From Butyrivibrio sp. INlla21 (GTDB lineage Bacteria > Bacillota > Clostridia > Lachnospirales > Lachnospiraceae), in the NCBI RefSeq assembly GCF_900116875.1, contig NZ_FPCC01000002.1:1-64000 (forward strand): a DNA stretch of 64,000 nt. Direction: 5' to 3'. The notes beneath the pieces are model-generated. The model did not search any database, had not been told where the DNA came from, and was given only the letters and a program-made list of their open reading frames with translations. The position numbers were made by a program, and so were the translations under genes. Of this stretch, positions 1 to 7,310 are shown one piece after another; the first letter of the stretch is position 1, and each line of letters starts with the position of its first letter.

Positions 1-151
1 GGCGGAGAAGTCGCCAAAGGAGCAGAAGTCGCAGGCGAAGCTACTGAGACCGTAGTAAACTCATTAGACGATATTGAGAGAGTAGCCGATAAGATCGATG
101 ATGTTGAAAGAGTTGTCGATAAGCTTGACGATGTAGAGAAAGTAGTAGATA
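1..151 (+). repeat. Direct repeat copy A of toxin linker region
   Basis: Bases 1-~151 match 5785-~5931 with only scattered substitutions; both encode GGEVAKGAEVAGEATETVV and the following DDIERV repeats. Copy A continues into an intact toxin tail, copy B hits a stop codon. The left end of this copy is cut by the window edge, so the true repeat is longer. Confidence 0.85.
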
Positions 152-804
152 AAGCAGGCGATGCCGCAGAGGTCACCTTAAAGAAGATAGACGACGCTGC
201 AGAAGTTGCAGCAGGTGCTACGGATGATGTGGCAAAAATTGGTTCTGACGCGAATTATTATGTTGGTCCAAACGGTAAAGCCTTGCCTAGTCAATACAAA
301 GATTGGATTGGAACAAATATACAAGCGGAAAATGTTAAGAAGGTAGAAAAGGCTGTCGATGGAACGAGCGACGTTACGAAAGTGGCCGGCGATACTGCGG
401 AGGATGTTGCAAAAGCTACTGGAGATACTGCAGAAGATGTTACAAAGGCAGGAAAGTATGCAAAGAACTACAATCCGGAGGTAATATTGCCTAGCAAGCC
501 GCATACAAATGGTACAGATGGACATTGGGAGACTATACTTGATGAAGTTGAAGCTATGAAGCAGAGTGGGGAATATGAAAAAATATATGTTAATAAAGGG
601 CTGAGTAATGAGATACCTGATGCAAAGCCTAATAGAAGACCGGATATTATGGGAGTAAGACCAGATGGAACAATTGATCAGGTAGAAGTTCCGAGCAAAA
701 CAGATAATCCAAAAGATTTAATTGATAGGATGAAATCTAATCAGGAAATTATAGGGAAAGAAAGGGCTGGAACCATTAGAATCAGGAATATAGGCGGTGA
801 TTGA
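1..804 (+). CDS. Polymorphic toxin, C-terminal part (5' end outside window)
   Basis: The reading frame is open from base 1, so the N-terminal delivery region lies to the left. The visible part starts with degenerate helical repeats of the kind DDVERVVDKLDD and DTAEDV, likely a coiled linker. The last ~110 residues form a compact domain with HWETILDEVEAMK and RRPDI...VEVPSKTD, which resembles the PD...E-x-x-x-K core of PD-(D/E)XK nucleases found in polymorphic toxins. The nuclease assignment is inference from motif shape. Three immunity-type genes follow at once, the usual layout of a secreted antibacterial toxin. The first ~150 bases recur at 5785. Confidence 0.7.
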   Translation, partial: GGEVAKGAEVAGEATETVVNSLDDIERVADKIDDVERVVDKLDDVEKVVDKAGDAAEVTLKKIDDAAEVAAGATDDVAKIGSDANYYVGPNGKALPSQYKDWIGTNIQAENVKKVEKAVDGTSDVTKVAGDTAEDVAKATGDTAEDVTKAGKYAKNYNPEVILPSKPHTNGTDGHWETILDEVEAMKQSGEYEKIYVNKGLSNEIPDAKPNRRPDIMGVRPDGTIDQVEVPSKTDNPKDLIDRMKSNQEIIGKERAGTIRIRNIGGD

Positions 805-805
805 T

Positions 806-1309
806 ATGAAAGATATAAAAATTTCAATAACAATGTGGGGAGCAGAAAAAGGAAATTGGATAGAATTTTATACAGATATTAAAGAAATAATAGATAATTT
901 AGGGTATGAGCACACTCACATTGGTATAAAAAATGGAAAGTTTTCTTCTGGAAAAATAATGACTGTAAAGCGTAAAGAAAAAGAAATTTTTGAAAGCATA
1001 AATGGAGGCGATTTGCCTTTGAGTTTTTCGTTATATTCTTTACCTAAGAATTATAAAGTAGCATCATTTGATTATGATTTTTTATGTGAAAGAAATGCTT
1101 CGTATATATCTGTTATTATTAAAGAGAATGATTATAATGCATCTATTGAGAAAACAATATTATCTGTATTAGAAAAGTATATTGACTTAGAATATGGCGA
1201 AGTATACTCGGTATTGGCATCTGAAATGCCATTGTTATATGCTGAGACAAGAGATACAAAGAATTTGAAAACATATAGTATGATAAAAATATTGAAAAAT
1301 AGGAGCTGA
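806..1309 (+). CDS. Putative immunity protein, unrecognised family
   Basis: A soluble protein of 167 residues directly after the toxin tail, with no signal peptide or membrane segment. The ATG at 806 is preferred to the overlapping GTG at 797 because GGCGG at 793-797 lies eight bases before it. It is AT-rich and rich in Lys, Ile and Tyr, like the neighbouring immunity genes. Position immediately after the toxin makes it the best candidate for the cognate antidote. I do not recognise the fold, so this role rests on context alone. Confidence 0.55.
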   Translation: MKDIKISITMWGAEKGNWIEFYTDIKEIIDNLGYEHTHIGIKNGKFSSGKIMTVKRKEKEIFESINGGDLPLSFSLYSLPKNYKVASFDYDFLCERNASYISVIIKENDYNASIEKTILSVLEKYIDLEYGEVYSVLASEMPLLYAETRDTKNLKTYSMIKILKNRS

Positions 1310-1314
1310 AAAAT

Positions 1315-1614
1315 ATGGACACAAATTCAATTGACATTATCGGTAAAAGAGTTGATGGTGGAATTGATTTAGTTATCATAGTGCCTGATGTGCTTGAAGA
1401 TTCTGAGGAATTACAATCTCAGTTGCTTGATAAGATTGAAAACTACTTGAATTATATTAAAGGGGCAGAGTTTAAAAAAGATTTTCCAGGTATCAGTTCT
1501 GATAATATTTTTATTAAGCTGAAATTACGAGTGGAGCCATCTGAAAGGCTATTGAAGTGGCTGGATGAAATCAAGAGGTGGGTTGAATCTAGCGGAGTAA
1601 AACTTTTAGTGTGA
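1315..1614 (+). CDS. DUF6572-like small protein, likely immunity
   Basis: This protein of 99 residues starts with SIDIIGKRVDGGIDLVI and contains LLDKIENYLNYI, a pattern I associate with the DUF6572 family often found beside polymorphic toxins. It begins five bases after the previous stop, with AGGAGC at 1300-1305 as RBS, and its stop overlaps the GTG of the next gene. Either a second antidote kept from an earlier toxin or an accessory of the same module. The family name is from memory and moderately sure. Confidence 0.6.
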   Translation: MDTNSIDIIGKRVDGGIDLVIIVPDVLEDSEELQSQLLDKIENYLNYIKGAEFKKDFPGISSDNIFIKLKLRVEPSERLLKWLDEIKRWVESSGVKLLV

Positions 1615-1625
1615 GTAGTAAGATT

Positions 1626-2057
1626 ATGAAAGAAGGATTTGAACACGTTTTTTCGGATATTCAAGCGGATATGGTAGCTATATGCTTAGAATATGTTGAA
1701 GGAAAAGCAGATAAAATGTTTATTTATGGGTCATATGAATCAAATGCAATGACTTGTAATTATTTCTATATAGTAGATGGAGAATTATATAAAAAGAGTA
1801 AATTACCGGCGGGATATGATGTAAGTATAGATAGGCAAAAGGCATGCATGAAAATATTATTTGATGATATGGATAGGTTGATTTCGGCTTGCGCTGAATA
1901 TGAAGCGGATATGCCAACAGAAATTAAGCTTGTATATGATGTTAAGAATAATAAGCTTAAAGCCGATTATCAATATGATGAGATTTTTTCGAATACAGAT
2001 GAGAATGCAAATGATATATTTGAAAAGTGGTATCAAGAGATGCTAGAAGAACTTTAG
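1626..2057 (+). CDS. YezG/DUF600-like immunity protein
   Basis: About 143 residues. It contains FSDIQADMVAICLEYVEG near the N terminus, followed by a beta-rich middle and MPTEIKLVYDVKN. This resembles the YezG/DUF600 group of immunity proteins associated with LXG and other nuclease toxins. A GTG at 1611 overlaps the previous stop and could extend the start by five residues; the ATG at 1626 is the conservative choice. It ends the toxin-immunity operon, with a strong terminator 25 bases downstream. Confidence 0.6.
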   Translation: MKEGFEHVFSDIQADMVAICLEYVEGKADKMFIYGSYESNAMTCNYFYIVDGELYKKSKLPAGYDVSIDRQKACMKILFDDMDRLISACAEYEADMPTEIKLVYDVKNNKLKADYQYDEIFSNTDENANDIFEKWYQEMLEEL

Positions 2058-2082
2058 GTTAAAAAGAAGTGATAATGAGCTA

Positions 2083-2140
2083 AAAAGCAATCTTCTGTTT
2101 GGGCAATTGGAGCCTATTCCTGGAAGATTGCTTTTCTTTT
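2083..2140. terminator. Bidirectional intrinsic terminator
   Basis: AAAAGCAATCTTC (2083-2095) pairs perfectly with GAAGATTGCTTTT (2123-2135), followed by a T-rich stretch. It closes the first immunity operon and also faces the converging phage remnant. Confidence 0.8.
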
Positions 2141-2352
2141 AATCTTTTTTATAAAACGTTGATTCATAGCCATCAGCTCGAAGGAGGCCGTTTGCCCAGG
2201 ATGGAATTATAGCCATTTGTTTGCAGATATAATCAACGGATTTATCCATAGGGCACTCTATGATTACTTCGTCATGGACATGTGCGCAGATATTATATGC
2301 GGACAGGTTTTTCATGGAGTTGCAGAGAATATCGCGGCTAATGGCTTGGGAT
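2139..2352 (-). pseudogene. Phage DNA polymerase A, C-terminal remnant
   Basis: On the minus strand the frame reads QAISRDILCNSMKNL, then AHVHDEVIIECP and ends ADGYESTFYKKD. HDEV is the motif C catalytic signature of family A DNA polymerases, and the ending is typical of the phage polymerases that follow DUF2815 genes. Only ~70 of the usual 600 or more residues survive. The 5' side joins directly to the start of a DUF2815-like gene, so this is a deletion scar. Confidence 0.75.
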
Positions 2353-2413
2353 CCCATACATTTGCATATGAGAATCTGGTTTCAGGGCCTGTGATTACTT
2401 TACTATTTGACAT
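2353..2413 (-). pseudogene. DUF2815-like phage gene, N-terminal remnant
   Basis: The ATG at 2413 (minus strand) has GGAGGAC seven bases upstream and reads SNSKVITGPETRFSYANVW, the characteristic start of phage DUF2815 proteins. After WDPK the frame runs into polymerase sequence in the wrong frame and stops, so ~20 native residues remain. The gene normally sits between DUF2800 and the DNA polymerase, and here both flanks are exactly those two, joined by an internal deletion. Confidence 0.7.
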
Positions 2414-2414
2414 A

Positions 2415-2510
2415 TTATTTGTCCTCCATGTATTCTTTAAAATCTTCTGCGGCCAAGTTGAATTCAGGTCGCTTGTCGTTAATAGGTACTAAAACTGGTT
2501 TTCCTTTTGG
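2415..2510 (-). pseudogene. DUF2800-like phage nuclease, C-terminal remnant
   Basis: The minus-strand frame reads ITKPKGKPVLVPINDKRPEF then AAEDFKEYMEDK and stops at 2415, two bases before the DUF2815-like start. The ending matches phage DUF2800 (Cas4/RecB-like) proteins, which end in a GKPTLVPxxDKRP motif. Everything upstream is missing; the break lies near 2510-2530, where the orphan toxin tail on the opposite strand begins. Confidence 0.6.
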
Positions 2511-2845
2511 TTTTGTTATGTAATTCCCGAGTACTTAAAAGAGTTGAAAAAGTTGCTGAAGAAGAAAAATTGTTAGATCAAGTAGATAATCCTCAGTTGG
2601 AGAATGCTATAAAGGAGTTATATAGAGGAAAATCATTTATAGGTGATGGGGGTACTGCCGATGTTATTAGGTTTGAGAAAGAAACTGGATTGATGTTGGG
2701 AAGAAATCATGGTTCCCATGTTCAAAAGGGAATTGATATGGCAAAGTATATAGAAAACAAGATTTTAACTCAAAATTTAAACTCATCGGATAGAGAATTG
2801 GCCACAAAACTAGTGGAAGAGCTTCATAATGCATTGGGAAGGTAA
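2507..2845 (+). pseudogene. Orphan toxin tail with ELYR/GDGGTA domain
   Basis: From about 2534 the frame reads LKRVEKVAEEEKLLDQ, then ENAIKELYRGKSFIGDGGTA and a helical end with REL..LVEELHNAL. The same domain ends the broken module at 5692-6297. There is no good RBS or start (TTG at 2507 only) and no delivery domain; the 5' side abuts the phage remnant. It looks like a toxin C-terminus waiting to recombine onto a full-length toxin rather than an independent gene. The biochemical activity of the domain is not recognised. Confidence 0.6.
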
Positions 2846-2848
2846 AAG

Positions 2849-3214
2849 ATGGAATACATGAATTTATATAAGTCCTTCAAACAGGAAAATTCTGAAGGTC
2901 AATTGTTTTTTGAAACAAAAGAAAAAGAGAATCTAATTGATGAAACCGACGGTATGCATGTCGCCTTTGGTATGGTGGTGGTTCCTTATATTTTAGAAAT
3001 TATAAAAAATGGTAAGGAGTCAGAAATAACAAAAGCATTTGCTTTTTTGGAAAAAATGGCATTATCCGAAGAAGTGAAGATATGTGAGGTGTTGGATTTT
3101 ACTGTAATTGAGAAGATAGCTGATCAAGGTCATGAAATTCTCAATCAATGTAAAAACTACATGGGATTAAACACATTAAAACACTGTGAGGAAGTAGAGA
3201 AGTATTTTATGTGA
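2849..3214 (+). CDS. Immunity protein for the GDGGTA toxin tail
   Basis: An all-helical protein of 121 residues starting four bases after the orphan toxin tail, with GGGAAGG upstream. It shares layout with the protein at 6309-6677: a middle segment FGMVVVPYILEII (FFEESIMPRVIDLL in the other), then FAFLEKM, and near the end C/AKxYMGxxT. Both follow a GDGGTA toxin tail, so the pair is best read as cognate antidotes. The stop overlaps the GTG of the next gene, suggesting coupled translation. Confidence 0.6.
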   Translation: MEYMNLYKSFKQENSEGQLFFETKEKENLIDETDGMHVAFGMVVVPYILEIIKNGKESEITKAFAFLEKMALSEEVKICEVLDFTVIEKIADQGHEILNQCKNYMGLNTLKHCEEVEKYFM

Positions 3215-3513
3215 AACGGCGCTTGAAGATTAATATGAAATACGAATTTATTGACGACAAAAACACGATGGTAATTACTACAAAAAACATTGTTAGTAAA
3301 GAAAAAAGTATAGTGTTGGTATCACATGATGAAGACGACGGAATGTGGGAGGTCCTAGAAGGCGAAGAGGTGAAAGAAGAGGACGCAATGATTATTTCAC
3401 TATACGAAATGGTCAATATCGATCCGACTGTTAATCAGGTTGCTGATTTACCTTTGGGATGGATTGCTTACAGAGACATTGAACAAGATAAATGGATAAA
3501 ACAGAAAAACTAA
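3211..3513 (+). CDS. DUF2185/Imm33-like immunity protein
   Basis: The protein (100 residues from GTG 3211, 92 from ATG 3235) contains NIVSKEKSIVLVSHDEDDG, a block EDAMIISLYEMVNIDP, and DLPLGWIAYRD near the end. This is the usual pattern of DUF2185/Imm33 immunity proteins. The start at 3211 overlaps the previous stop (GTGA), consistent with coupling; neither start has a strong RBS. A perfect terminator follows at 3648. Confidence 0.55.
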   Translation: MKRRLKINMKYEFIDDKNTMVITTKNIVSKEKSIVLVSHDEDDGMWEVLEGEEVKEEDAMIISLYEMVNIDPTVNQVADLPLGWIAYRDIEQDKWIKQKN

Positions 3514-3647
3514 AGATTGATTCTGTGACATGATTCCAATATTTGTAGTTTAGGCATGTTTATGATGGTATTTGTCAATTTTACATGCCTGTTTTGCTGG
3601 ATTTATCGGTATTTCAATTGCATTTCGGCTCATAACGGAAGTACGTG
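3514..3647. other. Intergenic spacer, no gene seen
   Basis: No frame with a plausible start and RBS was found between the immunity gene and the terminator. The sequence is AT-rich and may be residual phage or toxin-locus DNA. Confidence 0.4.
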
Positions 3648-3689
3648 AGCATGCACTTCGAGGTAATTTACAGAAGTGCATGCTTTTTG
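3648..3689 (+). terminator. Intrinsic terminator
   Basis: AGCATGCACTTC (3648-3659) pairs perfectly with GAAGTGCATGCT (3673-3684) across a 13-base loop and runs into TTTTT. It closes the second immunity cassette. Confidence 0.85.
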
Positions 3690-3901
3690 TGCTTTCAGGA
3701 GTGAAGGGTATACATGTATTTCAGAGAAAACATTAGATTTACATGCCGCAAAACGGTATAGCGTATATTTTTTGGAACCGGACTTACGCCGGGAGATGCT
3801 TAGTGCAAAGCCTTATTTTAAGAATGGTTTCGCTCGACACGGGGCTTTATTTCGTATAAAATTTGAGAAGAAATGTTTTGCAAGGGAGCAGAGTATATCT
3901 G

Positions 3902-4324
3902 ATGATTTCGTTATTGTCGATGGCGGCGGGAACCGTCGCAGGTCTTTTTATATCGGTGCTGAAAGCCGTGTTTTCCATGCTTTCATGGTTCTTGGGGCTT
4001 ATTGCCAAGGGGTTTAAGTTTTTGTTTTGTCTTTTGCCCGTAACGGCTGTGTGCGTGGCACTTCTTTTTGTTCTCAATTTATTTATCCTTGTGACAGGTA
4101 ATATCGGAAAGCTTATAAACGCTACGGAGAGTAGTGCTGCGAACGATAACGTCAAGCATGAGGCGGAGAAGCTTTTGTTTGTCGGCTTTAAGAACGTCGC
4201 CGATACTTACAATAATGTCAGACAGTGGTGGATGAGCGAGGTTTATCCGTACAAAGGAAGCATTGCTTACATTTTTCTGATGCTGTTTACGGTGATCATG
4301 TTGATTCGGTTTTATCTAAAGTAG
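3902..4324 (+). CDS. Small membrane protein of unknown function
   Basis: About 140 residues with strongly hydrophobic stretches near residues 1-35, 45-70 and 115-138, so two to three membrane spans, separated by a polar loop containing WWMSEVYPYKG. ATG 3902 has AAGGGAG thirteen bases upstream, a weak spacing. Base composition is more GC-rich than the toxin genes on both sides, hinting at a different origin. It is not recognised. It ends at the point where a toxin 3' scrap resumes in another frame. Confidence 0.4.
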   Translation: MISLLSMAAGTVAGLFISVLKAVFSMLSWFLGLIAKGFKFLFCLLPVTAVCVALLFVLNLFILVTGNIGKLINATESSAANDNVKHEAEKLLFVGFKNVADTYNNVRQWWMSEVYPYKGSIAYIFLMLFTVIMLIRFYLK

Positions 4325-4392
4325 ATGAGACTGGAAAAGTAACAACATTTAGACTTGATGAAACTGGAAAAATAATTGGCGAATGGCCTTAA
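4321..4392 (+). pseudogene. 3' scrap of a polymorphic toxin
   Basis: In the frame of 4321 the sequence reads VDETGKVTTFRLDETGKII and ends GEWP-stop at 4390. These are the repeated DETGK turns common at the ends of polymorphic toxins. No start exists for it. It sits directly upstream of the PoNi-like immunity gene, whose partner toxin it probably was. Confidence 0.5.
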
Positions 4393-4403
4393 GGGAGAAA
4401 TAC

Positions 4404-5621
4404 ATGAGAGATACAAGATGTTCTTCAAAATTTTTAGAAATTGTTTTGAAGGCGACTGTGCCGGATATTTCTGATATTAGAAGTGAAATTATTGATTTAG
4501 AAGAATGCGAACAGAAGGGGATTCAGCGATATCCAAAAAAAAATCTTGAAGTTATATATAGTTGTAAAGAGGATTTAATTGTTGATTTTAGAGATATTCT
4601 GGATGCACAGTATTCTATGGACCGTATTGATATAAGCTATGAAGAACTTTTCGATATGTTTTTAGAATATGCGGTTCAGCTCAATCTTGAGGATGTAGGT
4701 TATATTGTTTTTTTGAGATTCTTCTCATTAGGAATAATGCTTGAACTTGGCAAAGAGAAGTTAAAGCCATTAGTAGACAAGCTTGATAAAGATGAAATCG
4801 ATGATATCTTATTAAGCTATCTTGCTGAAGGCTACGGACTAAAAAGATCATTCAGATCAACAAAGTTCTACAGAGAGTCACCGTATGAAAATGCAGCATC
4901 GATATGTGAAGTAGCTGTAACTGATAAAGCCAAAGCAAAAGAGATGCTAAAAGATTATATGAAAAATTACCTTAAGGCCCATTCAGACATGGGATGGCCT
5001 AAGGCTGCCAATGACTGGGCGGATTACAGAGGGTTATGGTCTTATGAAGCGGCAGCAATCTCAAAACTCTTTGGGATTGATGACAGTGAACTTAAGGATG
5101 ATATGAATTATCCCTATGATCTTGCTCATTATAAGAATGGTGAGATTATTGCTCATAGTATAGAGATAATGAAGCCAGTTAAGGAAGAAATCAATCTTGA
5201 TGTTGCAACAAATGGAATAACAAACAACAGAGAGCTTGAGGGTATTGTTCCTCCTATTTTCCAAGATAGGATAAACGAGCTTATCAGCGATTATAGTACT
5301 ATTTCCGATAATGAGTTCTGGACTAAATACAATCTTAGGGAAGTTTGGTTTGAATGCGAAGAGTTTTCTGAAGATAGGAAGAAAGAAGAAATGCTTGGAA
5401 TGCTGATTGTTTTTGAACTCGTGGAGCTCGGATATATTCTTCAGATTGACTGGAAAGAAGACTTTGAGGATTACGAAGGAGAACTAAAAAACTACTGGAA
5501 CAAAGATAAAAAGATGAAAGTAGTAAGCTTCGTCCTTGATAACGATCAGCAGTATTATGCATTAGTTCCAACAGATTGCAATGTGAAATCGATTTATGAG
5601 ATTCCTGTAAATGATATTTAA
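4404..5621 (+). CDS. PoNi-like immunity protein (DUF1910/DUF1911)
   Basis: A protein of 405 residues. Residues ~10-120 are helical as in DUF1910. Residues ~170-245 contain MKNYLKAHSDMGWPKAANDW, then YRGLWSYEAAAISKLF, IDDSELKDD and YPYDLAHYK, the hallmark of DUF1911 in immunity proteins that neutralise PoNe DNase toxins. A further ~150 residues follow with EEMLGMLIVFELVELGY and IDWKEDFEDY, probably a second fused immunity domain, since PoNi proteins are usually shorter. ATG 4404 is chosen because AAGGGAG at 4391-4397 lies six bases before it. Only a scrap of its toxin remains. Confidence 0.7.
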   Translation: MRDTRCSSKFLEIVLKATVPDISDIRSEIIDLEECEQKGIQRYPKKNLEVIYSCKEDLIVDFRDILDAQYSMDRIDISYEELFDMFLEYAVQLNLEDVGYIVFLRFFSLGIMLELGKEKLKPLVDKLDKDEIDDILLSYLAEGYGLKRSFRSTKFYRESPYENAASICEVAVTDKAKAKEMLKDYMKNYLKAHSDMGWPKAANDWADYRGLWSYEAAAISKLFGIDDSELKDDMNYPYDLAHYKNGEIIAHSIEIMKPVKEEINLDVATNGITNNRELEGIVPPIFQDRINELISDYSTISDNEFWTKYNLREVWFECEEFSEDRKKEEMLGMLIVFELVELGYILQIDWKEDFEDYEGELKNYWNKDKKMKVVSFVLDNDQQYYALVPTDCNVKSIYEIPVNDI

Positions 5622-5638
5622 TGAGAATGCTTTATTTG

Positions 5639-5684
5639 ACACCATCAAGAATCCTCCTGAATGGTAGGAACTTGGTGGTGTTTG
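5639..5684 (+). terminator. Probable intrinsic terminator
   Basis: ACACCATCAAG (5639-5649) pairs with CTTGGTGGTGT (5671-5681) with one G-T pair, followed by TTTGTT. It separates the PoNi-like gene from the broken toxin module. Confidence 0.6.
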
Positions 5685-5691
5685 TTGATAA

Positions 5692-6297
5692 TTGCAAAAA
5701 GAAGAGGTCTATGAATCAGCAGGCTATCTTCTGACAACGATAGGAACTATGGCCGTTGGAGGAGAATTCGGAGAAGCTTCAAAGGGCGGAGAAGTCGCCA
5801 AAGGAGCAGAAGTCGCAGGCGAGGCTACTGAGACCGTAGTTAATTCATTAGACGATATCGAGAGAGTAGCCGATAAGATCGATGATGTAGAAAGAGTTGT
5901 TGATAAGCTTGACGATGCTGAAAGAGTGGTTTAAAAAGTAGCCAATGAAACAGATGATATCGCAAAGTCTTGTGAAAATGTAAAAAAAGTTCTTGAAAAT
6001 TGCCCGGAATTAGAAGGGACGATCAGAGAAAAATTGCTTTCAAAGATTCAAGATTCTAAACTGGAGAAGACTGCTAATGAGTTGTATCGACGTGGCGCTC
6101 AAGTTGGAGATGGCGGTACAGCGGCCAAGTTAGCTGAAGAATTTAGTACTGGTAATTCAAAACACTTAATTAAGGCTCAGGAGCGATTAAAAGGTTTAAA
6201 CAAACTAATATCATCTGGAGAATTGGGGCTAAATGATTTGGACATTGCGGAAGCACTTAGGGATGATTTAGAATATGCAATCAATCTATTCAATTAA
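5692..6297 (+). pseudogene. Displaced toxin module with in-frame stop
   Basis: One frame runs from TTG 5692 through a TAA at 5932-5934 and on to 6297. The first part (EEVYESAGYLLTTIGTMAVG, then the repeat shared with base 1) is linker; the second part carries KLEKTANELYRRGAQVGDGG and the helical tail also seen at 2507-2845. Alignment with copy A places the TAA where copy A has GAT (Asp). No export domain is present. It is therefore a silent or dead toxin C-terminus that could be restored by recombination through the repeat, followed by its antidote gene. Confidence 0.7.
5785..5931 (+). repeat. Direct repeat copy B of toxin linker region
   Basis: Near-identical to bases 1-~151. The two copies lie in the same orientation about 5.8 kb apart, so recombination between them could swap the toxin tail at 1-804 for the one here and delete the DNA between. 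Confidence 0.85.
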
Positions 6298-6308
6298 GGG
6301 GAGCAAAT

Positions 6309-6677
6309 ATGACACTTCAAAATTTTATTGAACAAACTATTCGTTTTTTTCCTGACATTGCGGGTGAGAAGGAAAAACACATTGAAGAATATGGTGAAAT
6401 GCTGGCAACAATTTTCTTTGAAGAATCAATTATGCCAAGGGTGATTGACCTGTTAATGACCGATACTGAATATGAGAAGCTTAGGGATATTTTCTATTAT
6501 TTTGAGGATGTTTCTATAAATGCAGATGAGAATCTTGATAATATTTTCTCTATAACTATTCTTGAAATGCTTGGAAATGACAGGGATATCCTTGAAATTG
6601 CTAAGAAGTATATGGGACCAGAAACCTCAAAGAAACAGAGACAAGCAGATATTGATTTAGGACGTTCGGTTTCATGA
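6309..6677 (+). CDS. Immunity protein for the displaced GDGGTA toxin
   Basis: A helical protein of 122 residues with GGGGAG six bases upstream of its ATG. It has FFEESIMPRVIDLL, FYYFEDVSI, ILEMLGND and AKKYMGPETS in the same order as the protein at 2849-3214, so the two are paralogous antidotes. It remains intact although its toxin has an internal stop, as expected if immunity is kept to resist siblings. Confidence 0.6.
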   Translation: MTLQNFIEQTIRFFPDIAGEKEKHIEEYGEMLATIFFEESIMPRVIDLLMTDTEYEKLRDIFYYFEDVSINADENLDNIFSITILEMLGNDRDILEIAKKYMGPETSKKQRQADIDLGRSVS

Positions 6678-7277
6678 ATGATTGTAGAAATGGGAGAGAG
6701 TATTAGGTTGAAAAAAATAAAAATTGTTTTACTAATTATAATGTCTATTACGTTAATTTCAGGAGCAATTTTATTTATTTTAAAGGGCGCTGATAAGAGG
6801 GAAAAAGAAAGGATACTTGAAAATGCAAATAAGAATGGATATATGATAGAATTTGCTGATGATAGCAGCCTTTTTATTGAAAAACAGAATGCGAAATTTT
6901 ATTACAACGTAGATTTTTCCGGCGCTTTTTTTGATAAATGCGATATTTTAGTGGAAGAAAAAGATGTAAAGGTAAAAGAAGGCAACATAGTTATTACTAT
7001 AAAGGATAAGGATAATAATTTTGTCAATGTAAGTATTCATGATTCAAGAATTTTGATAAAAGAAGATGGGACAGAAGAAGATCATTTTTATTCTACTTTT
7101 TTTACTAGTAATGATGAATTCGATGAATCTTCATTAGTGATATCAGAAGAAAAGGTAGATGATGAACAAAAATCAAAAGATGCATATAAGCATGTAATGG
7201 ATTATCTGACGCCTGAAAATCTTAAGTATTATTACGAACAGGCAAAGGATATTTGCGATCATTTAAATGAAAAGTAG
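6678..7277 (+). CDS. Membrane-anchored protein of unknown function
   Basis: The ATG at 6678 abuts the previous stop; a TTG at 6709 with GGAGAG upstream is an alternative start. A basic stretch is followed by a single hydrophobic segment at about residues 14-35 (IVLLIIMSITLISGAILFIL), then ~160 polar residues with beta-strand character and an acidic helical end. The topology suggests a type II membrane or uncleaved-signal protein. No family is recognised. Position at the end of the toxin locus suggests an immunity or accessory role. Confidence 0.5.
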   Translation: MIVEMGESIRLKKIKIVLLIIMSITLISGAILFILKGADKREKERILENANKNGYMIEFADDSSLFIEKQNAKFYYNVDFSGAFFDKCDILVEEKDVKVKEGNIVITIKDKDNNFVNVSIHDSRILIKEDGTEEDHFYSTFFTSNDEFDESSLVISEEKVDDEQKSKDAYKHVMDYLTPENLKYYYEQAKDICDHLNEK

Positions 7278-7310
7278 ATATTTGAATTCTATGTAGATAA
7301 ACATATTTGT

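Noticed and set aside
3676-4017. Reading frame starting in the terminator at 3676
   Set aside because: Its start lies in the hairpin arm and the sequence has no protein-like features; the overlapping membrane protein frame is better.
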